From NCBI RefSeq assembly GCF_001665295.1, contig NZ_LZSE01000025.1:57088-121087 (forward strand): a stretch of 64,000 bases of DNA. Reading direction: 5' to 3'. The notes beneath the pieces are model-generated. The model had not been told where the DNA came from, ran no database searches, and was given only the letters and a program-made list of their open reading frames with translations. The translations under genes were made by a program, and so were the position numbers. Shown one piece after another: positions 27,562 through 35,718 of this stretch; within the stretch, counting starts at the first letter, position 1; each line of letters starts with the position of its first letter. Source of the stretch: Mycobacterium sp. 1554424.7. Lineage in GTDB: Bacteria; Actinomycetota; Actinomycetes; Mycobacteriales; Mycobacteriaceae.

Positions 27562-29217
27562 TCAGGTGGACAACGGCTGCGGAATATAACGGAATGCGCT
27601 CGCCGGGACGGGCACCCCGCAGGTGCGCGCCTGCTGGGCCCGGCTGATGCGGGCGGCCCCTTCGAGCAGATTCAGCGCCACCTGGTCGACGTTGCGGCGC
27701 TCGCACGGCTCCAGGTAACTGCCCGCCACCCAGCTGTTGAACGCTCCCATCGATGGGCCGCACCAGATCTGGTAGTCCAGGACGCGGTCGGGATCCCCCT
27801 CGATGGCCCACCGGCTCGATTTGCCCAGATACCACCGGAACACCAAGGCCATTTGATACTTCGGGTCGCGGCCCGCGAGTTCGAGCACAGCCGGCTCCCG
27901 CTGTTCCCAGTACTGCTGCGTTTGGGCCCAGACCTCGTCGACGCTGGTGCCGAGGATCTTCTCGAGCTCCGGGCCGTGTTCGGCCCGGACGGTCACCAGG
28001 TCGGGGTTGGCGGCGTACCAGCCGTAGAGCTTCCTCGCGCGCGGCCCGAACATCGAGCCGCGCTTGAGAACCTGCAGGTTCACGCCCATCTCGAACATGT
28101 CGGAGGCGGGGGCCATCATCACGTCGGCCACCGAAGCCTTGGCGAGCATTTCGCGCGCCCGTGGGGACAGGCCCGACTCGACGCACGACTGGTTGACCGA
28201 GCCGGTGACCACATACGCGGCGCCCATCGCGAACGCGCCGGCCACCGACTGCGGCGTGCTGATGCCGCCGCCGGCGCCCACGCGCACGCGGCCGCTCAGG
28301 TCGTGTCGCTGCGCCAGGTCGTCGCGCAGGTGCACGATTTCGGAGAACAGCGACGGCAGCGGGCGGTTGTCGGTGTGTCCCCCGCTGTCGGCCTCGACCG
28401 TGATGTCTTCGGCCACCGGCACGTGCCGGGAGAGTTCGGCTTCCCACGCGGTGAGCTTGCCGGCCGATTCGAGCGCCGACACCAACGCCGCCGGCGCGGG
28501 CTCCATGAACAGGCGAGCCACCTCGGGCCGTGAGACCTTCGCCATCACATGGTTCTTGCGGACGATCACCCCGGCCGGATCGGTCGTCAGGCCGGACAGC
28601 GCGTAATGGACCACCGCGGGGGTCAGTTTCATGAACGCCGACGCCTCGACGATGCGGACGTCCCGCGCGATGTACAGCTCGGCCACCCGCGCCTCGAGCG
28701 CGGGCTCGGTCGGGGAATGGATCAGGTTGGCGCCCCACGCGAGGCCGGTCCGCCCCGACAGCCTCGCCCGGATGTCGGCCAGGCCCCGTTCCACGTCGGC
28801 GTAGGACAGGCCGCCGGCGCCGAAGAAGCCCAGCATGCCGGCCTCCGCCATCGCCACCACCAGCGTCGGTGTGGCGATGCCGTTGGCCATCGCCCCGGTG
28901 ACGTAGGGGAACCGGGTCCCGTGGGCCTCGCAGAACTCGCGGTCGCCCAGCCACTCCGGGTATATCGGCGGCAGGGTCGCCACCAGCGAGACCTCGGACG
29001 CGTCGGCGCCCACCAACTCGCCCCCCATGGCGAGGCCCAGCTGCCCGGTGGCCCCCTCGCGGACCACGTGAACCGGATGGCGGACGTGTTCGAGGACGCG
29101 AGCGACGTCCGGCGCTGCGAATGCCGGCGCCGCGGTCGTCGGGCGCCAGCCACCCAAAACCGGCGTCACACCGGTCGGGGCGTGGTGCTCCAGTACGTCG
29201 GCAGGTCGCTCGTCCAC
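27562..29217 (-). CDS. PfaD-like enoyl reductase of the Pfa synthase
   Basis: A 551-residue FMN-dependent enoyl reductase of the PfaD/2-nitropropane-dioxygenase family, which reduces the enoyl intermediate in trans during chain extension. The TIM-barrel part shows TGAMANGIA, GFFGAGGLS, NLIHSP, EDITVEADSGGHTDNRP (flavin/active site) and VGAGGGISTPQSVAGAFAMGA (phosphate binding). The C-terminal extension with KLYGWY, FRWYLGKSSRWAIEGD and MGAFNSWV is specific to PfaD proteins. I chose the GTG at 29217 because GAGGGAA lies 9 nt upstream and family sequence begins there. It is first in the pfaD-pfaA-pfaC order and divergent from purU. Confidence 0.9.
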   Translation of the reverse strand: MDERPADVLEHHAPTGVTPVLGGWRPTTAAPAFAAPDVARVLEHVRHPVHVVREGATGQLGLAMGGELVGADASEVSLVATLPPIYPEWLGDREFCEAHGTRFPYVTGAMANGIATPTLVVAMAEAGMLGFFGAGGLSYADVERGLADIRARLSGRTGLAWGANLIHSPTEPALEARVAELYIARDVRIVEASAFMKLTPAVVHYALSGLTTDPAGVIVRKNHVMAKVSRPEVARLFMEPAPAALVSALESAGKLTAWEAELSRHVPVAEDITVEADSGGHTDNRPLPSLFSEIVHLRDDLAQRHDLSGRVRVGAGGGISTPQSVAGAFAMGAAYVVTGSVNQSCVESGLSPRAREMLAKASVADVMMAPASDMFEMGVNLQVLKRGSMFGPRARKLYGWYAANPDLVTVRAEHGPELEKILGTSVDEVWAQTQQYWEQREPAVLELAGRDPKYQMALVFRWYLGKSSRWAIEGDPDRVLDYQIWCGPSMGAFNSWVAGSYLEPCERRNVDQVALNLLEGAARISRAQQARTCGVPVPASAFRYIPQPLST

Positions 29218-29320
29218 CGCCAGTTCCCTCTTCGTTCGCCGAATGCTTAACTGTGGAAATCCAGCATGGAGTTTCTCACGGACGACCGTGGCGGGCGCGA
29301 AAACCAAAAAGGAAGCCACG

Positions 29321-30247
29321 ATGGCGGAATCCGGGACGCGGGCGCCGAACCAAGCCGGCAGCTTTCCACCGCCCCCTGGCGGTCCGCCGCCGCCGGGCGA
29401 TATCGGCCGGCTGCTGCTGCGCTGCCACGACCGGCCAGGGCTCATCGCCGCGGTGAGCGAATTTCTGGCGCGCGCCGGCGCGAACATCATTTCGCTCGAG
29501 CAGCACTCCACCGCCCCGGAGGACGGAATCTTTTTGCAGCGCGCGGTCTTTCACCTCCCGGGCCTGACCGCCGCCAGGGACGGGCTCGAGCGTGAATTCG
29601 CCCGCACCGTCGCCGACAGATTCAGCATCGACTACCGGTTCACCGAGGCGGCCAAGCCCAAGCGCGTCGCGATCATGGCGTCGAAGGAAGACCACTGCCT
29701 GCTAGACCTGTTGTGGCGCAACCGTCGCGGCGAACTTCAGATGTCGGTTGCCATGGTGATCGCCAACCACCCGCACCTGGCCGACTACGTGCGCCCCTTC
29801 GGGGTGCCGTTCTTCCACATCCCCGCCAGCCGCGAGACCCGCGCCGAAGCCGAGCAGCGCCAGCTTCAGTTGCTGCGCGGCAATGTGGATTTGGTGGTGC
29901 TGGCCCGGTACATGCAGATCCTGAGCCCGTCATTCCTCGAGGCGGTCGGCTGCCCGCTCATCAACATCCATCACTCGTTCCTTCCCGCGTTTACCGGCGC
30001 CGCACCCTACAAGCGCGCCCGCGAACGCGGTGTGAAGCTGGTCGGCGCCACCGCCCACTACGTCACCGAGGAGCTCGATGAAGGGCCGATCATCGAACAA
30101 GACGTGGTGCGCGTCAACCACACCCACACGGTCGACGATCTCGTGCGCCTCGGTGCCGACGTCGAACGGGCGGTGCTATCGCGCGCCGTGCTATGGCATT
30201 GCGAGGACCGGATCATCGTGCACGACAACCAGACCGTCGTCTTCTGA
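29321..30247 (+). CDS. purU: Formyltetrahydrofolate deformylase
   Basis: A 308-residue enzyme hydrolysing 10-formyl-THF to THF and formate, balancing the one-carbon pool. The ATG at 29321 has AAAAAGGA upstream. A Pro-rich N-terminus (about residues 1-27) precedes an ACT domain (LLLRCHDRPGLIAAVSEFL). The formyltransferase domain carries NHP, the INIHHSFLPAFTGAAPY catalytic loop and GATAHYVTEELDEGPI. This is the Rv2964 orthologue. It ends 5 bp from the end of convergent coaD. The Pfa locus lies immediately upstream, divergent. Confidence 0.95.
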   Translation: MAESGTRAPNQAGSFPPPPGGPPPPGDIGRLLLRCHDRPGLIAAVSEFLARAGANIISLEQHSTAPEDGIFLQRAVFHLPGLTAARDGLEREFARTVADRFSIDYRFTEAAKPKRVAIMASKEDHCLLDLLWRNRRGELQMSVAMVIANHPHLADYVRPFGVPFFHIPASRETRAEAEQRQLQLLRGNVDLVVLARYMQILSPSFLEAVGCPLINIHHSFLPAFTGAAPYKRARERGVKLVGATAHYVTEELDEGPIIEQDVVRVNHTHTVDDLVRLGADVERAVLSRAVLWHCEDRIIVHDNQTVVF

Positions 30248-30252
30248 GCGCC

Positions 30253-30735
30253 TCACGACCGGTCCGAAAGCTTTTCCCGCAGGCGGCGATTCACCGGTTC
30301 GGGCAGCAGCTCCGTCACGTTTCCGCCCAGCATCGCGACCTCCTTGGCCAGCGAGGAGGACACGAACGAATACCGCGGCGTGGTGGCGACGAAAAACGTG
30401 TCCACACCGGCGATGTGCTTGTTCATCTGCGCCATCTGCAGCTCGTATTCGAAGTCGGTTCCGGTGCGCAGGCCCTTCACGATCGCGGTCATGCCGCGCG
30501 CCCGGACGAAGTCGACCACCAGGCCCTGGCCGGCCTCCACGCGCAGGTTGGGCAGGTGCGTCGTGGACTCCTCGATCATGGCGATCCGCTCGTCGAGGTC
30601 GAACATGCCCTTCTTGGCAGGATTGATCAAGATCGCGACGACCACCTCGTCGAATTGCGCCGAGGCGCGTTCGAACACATCGATGTGGCCCAATGTCACC
30701 GGGTCAAAAGACCCGGGGCATACCGCGCCGCTCAT
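30253..30735 (-). CDS. coaD: Phosphopantetheine adenylyltransferase
   Basis: A 160-residue enzyme for the penultimate CoA step: ATP plus 4'-phosphopantetheine to dephospho-CoA. The ATG at 30735 yields [20 protein letters not shown], containing the nucleotidyltransferase TxGH motif. [17 protein letters not shown] and the C-terminal [13 protein letters not shown] are family signatures. The frame is open further upstream into the MIRU-type repeat, but that part has no family sequence. Length matches M. tuberculosis KdtB (Rv2965c). rsmD lies upstream on the same strand. Confidence 0.96.
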   Translation of the reverse strand: MSGAVCPGSFDPVTLGHIDVFERASAQFDEVVVAILINPAKKGMFDLDERIAMIEESTTHLPNLRVEAGQGLVVDFVRARGMTAIVKGLRTGTDFEYELQMAQMNKHIAGVDTFFVATTPRYSFVSSSLAKEVAMLGGNVTELLPEPVNRRLREKLSDRS

Positions 30736-30812
30736 GACGCGCGCCGGCAACGATGCAGAGCGAAGCGATGAGGTGGGGGCACCTCCCGCTTGCGGGGGAG
30801 AGCGGCGCTCAT
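30736..30812 (-). repeat. MIRU-type 77-bp interspersed repeat
   Basis: A direct repeat CGCTCATGACG at 30729-30739 and 30806-30816 brackets a 77-bp unit. The interior has GATGCAGAGCGAAGCGATGAG and the stem CTCCCGC-TTGC-GGGGGAG. The size, the sequence as I recall it, and the placement at an ATG/stop junction between co-oriented genes (rsmD and coaD) fit mycobacterial interspersed repetitive units. The coaD start codon lies in one of the two bracketing repeats. Confidence 0.8.
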
Positions 30813-30836
30813 GACGAACGACGGTACACGCCTGGC

Positions 30837-31391
30837 TCACCCGAACTCGGCCAGCTCCAGGCGGGTGTCGCCGTAAACGCGCTCGGGCCAGACCGACCAG
30901 CCCGCGGGCCACGTCAGCGCCGCGCCGCCGGCCGCACGCTCGACGGCCGCGACGGTTCCGTCCCGCACCCAGCCGTGCGCGGTCAGCGCGGCCAGCACGG
31001 CGTTGACCTCCGCGGCGTCGACGTCGTAGGGCGGGTCGGCCAGGATCAGGTCGACCGGGGATTCGGCGGCGGCCGCCAGGACGGCCGCCACCGCGCCCCG
31101 GCGCAGGGTCGCGCCGGGCAGGGCCACGGTCTCGATGTTGCGCGCGATGACGGCCGCGGTGCGCTGGTCGGATTCCACGAAGACCGCGGAGGCGGCCCCG
31201 CGTGACAGCGCCTCCAGACCCAGCGCCCCCGACCCGGCGTACAGGTCGAGCACCGCCAGCCCGCTCAGGTCACGGCGCGCGGTGAGGATGTTGAACAAAG
31301 ATTCGCGCACCCGGTCGGTGGTCGGCCTGGTTCCCCGCGGCGGGACCGCGATGCGCCGGCCCCCGGCGACGCCGCCGATGATCCGGGTCAC
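30837..31391 (-). CDS. rsmD: 16S rRNA (guanine966-N2)-methyltransferase RsmD
   Basis: A 184-residue SAM-dependent methyltransferase acting on 16S rRNA. It starts [14 protein letters not shown], the usual RsmD beginning. [15 protein letters not shown], the SAM site [18 protein letters not shown] and the catalytic LADPPYD are all present. It equals Rv2966c. In M. tuberculosis I recall pyruvate carboxylase (Rv2967c) upstream; here only 4 bp separate rsmD from the VKOR gene. Confidence 0.95.
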   Translation of the reverse strand: MTRIIGGVAGGRRIAVPPRGTRPTTDRVRESLFNILTARRDLSGLAVLDLYAGSGALGLEALSRGAASAVFVESDQRTAAVIARNIETVALPGATLRRGAVAAVLAAAAESPVDLILADPPYDVDAAEVNAVLAALTAHGWVRDGTVAAVERAAGGAALTWPAGWSVWPERVYGDTRLELAEFG

Positions 31392-31395
31392 GGTT

Positions 31396-31989
31396 TCACA
31401 GCAGCGTCGACCAGTAGTCCCAGAACCGCGCCATGATCAGCAGGAACACCACCGTGTACCACAGCGCGGCGATCGACCACCGCCACTGGTACAGAATTCG
31501 CAACGGACCGGTCTGCAGCGCCGGACGAAACGCGATCGACGCCACCACCACCAGCAGCGCGATGGTGACGACCCAGACCACCATGCAATACGGGCACAGC
31601 GCGCCGATGCGATACAGGCTCTGGAAGATCAGCCAGTGCACGAACACCGCACCGAGCAGTACCCCCACCGTCAATCCGACCCAATACCATTGGGGCAGAG
31701 TCACTTTCGCGACAGCCAACACGCCGGTAACGATCACCACGGTGAAACCCACCAGCCCGAGCAGCGGGTTGGGGAACCCCAGGAGCGACGCCTGCGGCGT
31801 CACCATCACCGACCCGCACGACACGATCGGGTTGATGTTGCACGACGGCACGTACGCCGGGTTGAGCAACAGGTCGATCTTTTCCACCGTCAGCGTCGCC
31901 GACGCGGCCAGGCCGATCACCCCGGCGATGAGCACCCACCACGCGCTGGGCGCGGCCACCCGGCCGGGCGGATCCTGGGCTGTCGTCAC
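31396..31989 (-). CDS. Vitamin K epoxide reductase (VKOR) family membrane protein
   Basis: A 197-residue integral membrane protein with four to five TM helices. The loop cysteines [11 protein letters not shown] (about residues 49-59) and the active-site CPYC (about 132-135) are those used to pass electrons from a DsbA-like partner to quinone. It corresponds to Rv2968c, reported to drive extracytoplasmic disulfide formation. Its GTG start overlaps the stop of the DsbA-like gene by 4 bp (GTGA), so the partner pair is translationally coupled. Confidence 0.94.
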   Translation of the reverse strand: MTTAQDPPGRVAAPSAWWVLIAGVIGLAASATLTVEKIDLLLNPAYVPSCNINPIVSCGSVMVTPQASLLGFPNPLLGLVGFTVVIVTGVLAVAKVTLPQWYWVGLTVGVLLGAVFVHWLIFQSLYRIGALCPYCMVVWVVTIALLVVVASIAFRPALQTGPLRILYQWRWSIAALWYTVVFLLIMARFWDYWSTLL

Positions 31990-32744
31990 GCCGCGGGGGC
32001 GACGGCGGTGTCAAGGCCCGGCACGTCGCCCACGATCGACTTGATCTTGCCGACCAGCGCGTCGGGCGTCGACGGCTCGTAGTCCTCGCCGTTGATCTTG
32101 ATGGTCGGGGTGGCGTTGATCTTGGCGGCCGCCGCCTCGCCGGTGACCTTGGAAAGGTACTTGCCGCTGTTGATGCAGTCGGGAACCTTGCCAGCCGCGC
32201 CGGCCTCGCGGGCGAGTTCGATCAACCGGGCGTTGTCGGGGAAGCTGGTGCCGCGTTCGTCGGGCTGGATGTCGGGGCTGTACAGCGCGCTGTGGAAGCG
32301 GCGGAACGCGTCGAGGGATTCGTCGGCGACGCACAGGGCCGCCGCGCCCGCCCGCGACGAATAGTTCTGGTTCTTGGCGTTGTCGAGGATCGACACCATG
32401 GAGTAGTCGGCGGCGATGGCGCCGACGTCGATGAGTTTGGAGACGGTGGGCCCGAATTTGCGCTCGAAATTACCGCACGCCGGGCACAGGAAATCCTCGT
32501 AGAACGTCACCACGGCCTTCGGGTTGCTGGTTCCCGGCTGGGTGACCAGCTTGCTCGACGTCACCCGCACCGTGTCGCCCTCGCCGGTGGCGCCGGGCTT
32601 CTTCTTGTGGCTGACGGCCCAGTAGACGACGCCGACCAGGAGAAGTAAGACGATCGCGGTGCCCGCGACCTGGAGGAGCCGACCGGATTTCCCGGTGCCG
32701 GATTTCAGGTCGTAGCGCGGGGGGCGTTTGGGTTTGTCGGCCAC
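31986..32744 (-). CDS. Membrane-anchored DsbA-like disulfide oxidoreductase
   Basis: A 252-residue protein with one N-terminal TM anchor (about residues 24-46) and an extracytoplasmic thioredoxin-fold domain. The active site is FLCPACGNFE (CPAC). The cis-Pro loop NATPTIKING is present, and a second Cys pair (AALCVADE and PDCINSG) fits mycobacterial DsbA-like proteins. It oxidises exported proteins and is recycled by the coupled VKOR gene. Corresponds to Rv2969c. A small gap separates it from lipN upstream. Confidence 0.93.
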   Translation of the reverse strand: MADKPKRPPRYDLKSGTGKSGRLLQVAGTAIVLLLLVGVVYWAVSHKKKPGATGEGDTVRVTSSKLVTQPGTSNPKAVVTFYEDFLCPACGNFERKFGPTVSKLIDVGAIAADYSMVSILDNAKNQNYSSRAGAAALCVADESLDAFRRFHSALYSPDIQPDERGTSFPDNARLIELAREAGAAGKVPDCINSGKYLSKVTGEAAAAKINATPTIKINGEDYEPSTPDALVGKIKSIVGDVPGLDTAVAPAA

Positions 32745-32819
32745 GGGTTCGCTGATCCTTCGAAGAATGATGAAACGCTTGAGAGGCGCCTCTAGCGTAC
32801 CGGCGTGACGCGCGGTGAC

Positions 32820-33932
32820 TCAGGCGCGGCTCAGATGGGCGCGCAACGCCGAAATCAGTTCGCTGGTCCCGACGGCGCTGTCGCCGCCGAGTTGGAACAG
32901 GTTCACGAAGCCGTGGGTCAGCGATCCCATGTAGCGCAGGTCCACCGCGGTCCCGGCGGCGCGCAGCGCCGCGGCGTAGGCCTCGCCCTCGTCGCGCAGC
33001 GGGTCGAAACCGCCGACCGCGATCAGCGCCGGAGCCAACCCCGACAGCGACTCGGCGAGCAGCGGCGACAGCCGCGGATCCGTCGGATCGAGCCCCGAAC
33101 CGCGCAGGTACTGCGCCTCGAACCAGTCCATATCGCGCCGGGTGAGCAGGAAGCCGCGGGCGAACAGGCTCATCGACCGGGTCTGCGAGGTGAAGTCGGT
33201 CCGCGGGTAGATCAGCCACTGCAGCACCGGGGCAGGGCCACCCTCGTTTCGCGCCAGCTGGGCGACGACGGCGGCCAGGTTGCCGCCGGCGCTGTCCCCG
33301 CCGACCGCAACCCGCCCGGGCGCCGCGCCGAGTTCGGCGGCGTGCTCGTGCGCCCACTTGAAGGCCGCATAGGCGTCCTCGACCGCGGCCGGGGCCGGGT
33401 GCTCGGGCGCCAGCCGGTAGTCGACAGACAGCACGTGGATGCCGGCGTCGCGGCATGTCAGCCGGCACAGCGCGTCGTAGGTCTCCAGGTCGCCGATCAC
33501 CCAGCCTCCGCCGTGGTAGAAGACCAGCAGCGGCCCCGCGGCCGCGTCGGCCGGGCGGTAGTGGCGCGCGCGGATCTGGCCGGCGGGGCCGGGCAGCGTG
33601 AGTTCGTCGACCTCGACGTGAATCTGCGGTCCGGGCAATGCCAACGTCGTCTCGCGCAGCTGGGACCGGGAGGCGGCCGCGTCGTCGTCGACGACGAGGC
33701 CGTCGATGCCGACGGCGTGCAACCCCGACAGCATCAGCTGCAGCGTCGGGTCCAGCGTGTTGCCGTCGATGATGACCGCCCGACCGCCGAACAGCGCCCG
33801 CTTGGCGGGGGTCGGAATCCACGGGATGACCTTGGCACCGATGGTCGAGACGGCGCCCTGCACGCGGCTCGTCCATCGCATCGATGCGCGCTTTGCCCCA
33901 AGGTCGAGGTCCACCGCGAGACTCTTGGCCAT
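32820..33932 (-). CDS. lipN: Esterase/lipase LipN (hormone-sensitive-lipase family)
   Basis: A 370-residue alpha/beta-hydrolase. The oxyanion motif FYHGGGWVIGD, the nucleophile GGDSAGGNLAA, the acid in GFDPLRDEG and the catalytic His in SLTHGFVNL complete the triad. I start at the ATG at 33932 with AGGAG upstream; the frame opens 14 codons earlier without a better site. Corresponds to Rv2970c, active on short-chain esters. There is no signal peptide, so it is probably cytosolic. It is divergent from the aldo-keto reductase. Confidence 0.92.
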   Translation of the reverse strand: MAKSLAVDLDLGAKRASMRWTSRVQGAVSTIGAKVIPWIPTPAKRALFGGRAVIIDGNTLDPTLQLMLSGLHAVGIDGLVVDDDAAASRSQLRETTLALPGPQIHVEVDELTLPGPAGQIRARHYRPADAAAGPLLVFYHGGGWVIGDLETYDALCRLTCRDAGIHVLSVDYRLAPEHPAPAAVEDAYAAFKWAHEHAAELGAAPGRVAVGGDSAGGNLAAVVAQLARNEGGPAPVLQWLIYPRTDFTSQTRSMSLFARGFLLTRRDMDWFEAQYLRGSGLDPTDPRLSPLLAESLSGLAPALIAVGGFDPLRDEGEAYAAALRAAGTAVDLRYMGSLTHGFVNLFQLGGDSAVGTSELISALRAHLSRA

Positions 33933-34131
33933 GACTTTCTCCTGCTCCCCTAGGTCACGCCGAACGACGGTCATCCGATAACCCGGCTATACCCGCCACG
34001 CCGTGCGACCAACTCTACGGGCGCCGCCACGATGCCCGCGCGGGCATTGTTCACCTGGCATTTGCGCGGCTGGGTAATATCGTGATCCCCAAGTCGGTGA
34101 ACCCCGAACCTTCAATTTCACAGGTAGGTGA

Positions 34132-34983
34132 ATGACGTTGACTCGCGAGTCGGGCACCGCGATACCGTCGATAGCTCTCAATGACGAAAACACCATCCCG
34201 GTGCTCGGCCTCGGCGTCGCCGAATTGTCGGAGGACGAGACCGAACGCGCGGTGTCGGCCGCCCTGGAGGTCGGCTGCCGGCTCATCGACACCGCCGCCG
34301 CCTACGGCAACGAAGCCGCCGTGGGCCGCGCGATCGCGGCCTCCGGGATTCCGCGCGCGGAGCTTTTCGTCACCACCAAGCTCGCCACCGCGGACCACGG
34401 TTTTTCCAAGGCCCCGGCGGCCTGCATCGCCAGCCTGGAGCGGCTTGGCCTGGACTACGTCGACCTCTATTTGGTTCATTGGCCGGCCCCGGCGCAGGGC
34501 CAGTACGTCGACGCGTTCGGCGGGATGATCCAGTCGCGCGGCGACGGGCATGCCCGCTCGATCGGGGTCTCCAACTTCACCGAGGAGCAGCTCTCGATGG
34601 TCATCGACCTGACCTTCGTCACGCCGGCGGTAAACCAGATCGAGTTGCATCCGCTGCTCAACCAGGACGCGTTGCGCAAGGCCAACGCGCAGCACAACGT
34701 CGTCACGCAGTCCTACACGCCGGTCGCGCTGGGCAAGCTGGTCGACAACCCGACGGTCACCTCGGTGGCCGCCGAATACGGCAAGACGCCGGCTCAGGTG
34801 CTGCTGCGGTGGAACGTGCAACTGGGCAATTCGGTCATTTTCCGTTCCAAGAGCCCCGAGCGGATCGCCGCCAATTTGGACATTTTCGATTTCGAATTGG
34901 CCGGCGAGCACATGGATGCGATCAACGGCCTCAACGACGGCACCCGGCTGCGCCCGGACCCGGACACCTACGACGGCGCTTGA
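34132..34983 (+). CDS. Aldo/keto reductase
   Basis: A 283-residue NADPH-dependent aldo-keto reductase. The tetrad is visible: Asp in [11 protein letters not shown], Tyr in the same motif, Lys in FVTTKLA and His in DLYLVHWP. The cofactor-binding region includes [21 protein letters not shown] and the C-terminal [22 protein letters not shown]. Corresponds to Rv2971, implicated in detoxifying dicarbonyls such as methylglyoxal, although the natural substrate is unsettled. It is divergent from lipN. Confidence 0.92.
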   Translation: MTLTRESGTAIPSIALNDENTIPVLGLGVAELSEDETERAVSAALEVGCRLIDTAAAYGNEAAVGRAIAASGIPRAELFVTTKLATADHGFSKAPAACIASLERLGLDYVDLYLVHWPAPAQGQYVDAFGGMIQSRGDGHARSIGVSNFTEEQLSMVIDLTFVTPAVNQIELHPLLNQDALRKANAQHNVVTQSYTPVALGKLVDNPTVTSVAAEYGKTPAQVLLRWNVQLGNSVIFRSKSPERIAANLDIFDFELAGEHMDAINGLNDGTRLRPDPDTYDGA

Positions 34984-35007
34984 TCCGTTGCCCCGCCGCG
35001 CGGGGCC

Positions 35008-35718
35008 CTATCCCGCCGGGCAGGTTGCCGCGGCCTGACGCAGCACCCCGGCCGACGGCTGGTCGACGGGCAGCTGGTAGCCGCGCAGCACAGCGATGAA
35101 CTGCATCGCGTACTGACACGCGAACGCGGCGTTCGGCGGCATCCACTGGGCGGGCGGCGAATCGCCCTTGTCCTGGTTGGCCTGGCCCTCGACGGCCAGC
35201 AGGTTGGCCGGATCGTTGGCGAACCGCAGCCGCTCGGGCGGCGGCCAGGCGTAGGCCCCCATGTCCCAGGCGTAGGCCAGCGGGACGATGTGGTCGATCT
35301 GCACCGCCTCGCCGACCTTGGCGCCGCGCTGGAAGACCACGGTGGTGTTGGTGTACGGGTCGTGCAGGGTTCCGGTGGCCACCGCGTTCGGGCACCGCTT
35401 GATCGAGACGTAGGTCTTGTCGACGAGGTCGCGGTCGAGGATGTCGTCACGGGTGTCACACCCGTTGTGCCCGAGCGGGGCGTCGTTGTCGTCGTCCCAG
35501 GCGTCCCCGAACGCCGGGCGGCGGTAGTCGTAGCGGTGGGTGCGCTCCGGCAGCACCGCGACACCCGCGAGGACGTCGGCGCCGGGTTGCACCGTGGGCA
35601 CGTCGGCGCGCGCGGCGACTTCGGCGTGCTTGGCCGACAACGATCCCAGCGTCTGATAGGCGACCAGCACCGCGAGCACCGCGGCCGCCGACAACCACAA
35701 CAGCAGCTTCCGATTCAT
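35008..35718 (-). CDS. Exported HNH-nuclease-fold protein (DUF1524-like)
   Basis: A 236-residue protein with an N-terminal hydrophobic signal/anchor (MNRKLLLWLSAAAVLAVLVAY). The domain holds QIDHIVPLAYAWDMGA, then FANDPANLLAVEGQANQDKGD, the His-Asn-Asn pattern of HNH/DUF1524 nucleases. Cys residues are conserved at HNGCDT, IKRCPNA, FACQYA and TCPAG, suggesting disulfides outside the cell. Its ATG overlaps the recG stop by 4 bp. It equals Rv2972c. Nuclease activity is inferred; secreted family members may scavenge DNA. Confidence 0.85.
   Translation of the reverse strand: MNRKLLLWLSAAAVLAVLVAYQTLGSLSAKHAEVAARADVPTVQPGADVLAGVAVLPERTHRYDYRRPAFGDAWDDDNDAPLGHNGCDTRDDILDRDLVDKTYVSIKRCPNAVATGTLHDPYTNTTVVFQRGAKVGEAVQIDHIVPLAYAWDMGAYAWPPPERLRFANDPANLLAVEGQANQDKGDSPPAQWMPPNAAFACQYAMQFIAVLRGYQLPVDQPSAGVLRQAAATCPAG

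Noticed and set aside
27562-29217. PfaD as a plain nitronate monooxygenase
   Set aside because: The C-terminal extension (KLYGWY, FRWYLGKSSRWAIEGD) and the position beside pfaA and pfaC are specific to PfaD.
30736-30812. A CRISPR-like or transposon interpretation of the 77-bp unit
   Set aside because: Only one unit is present, with bracketing direct repeats of 11 bp and no spacers or transposase. The MIRU family is a better fit.
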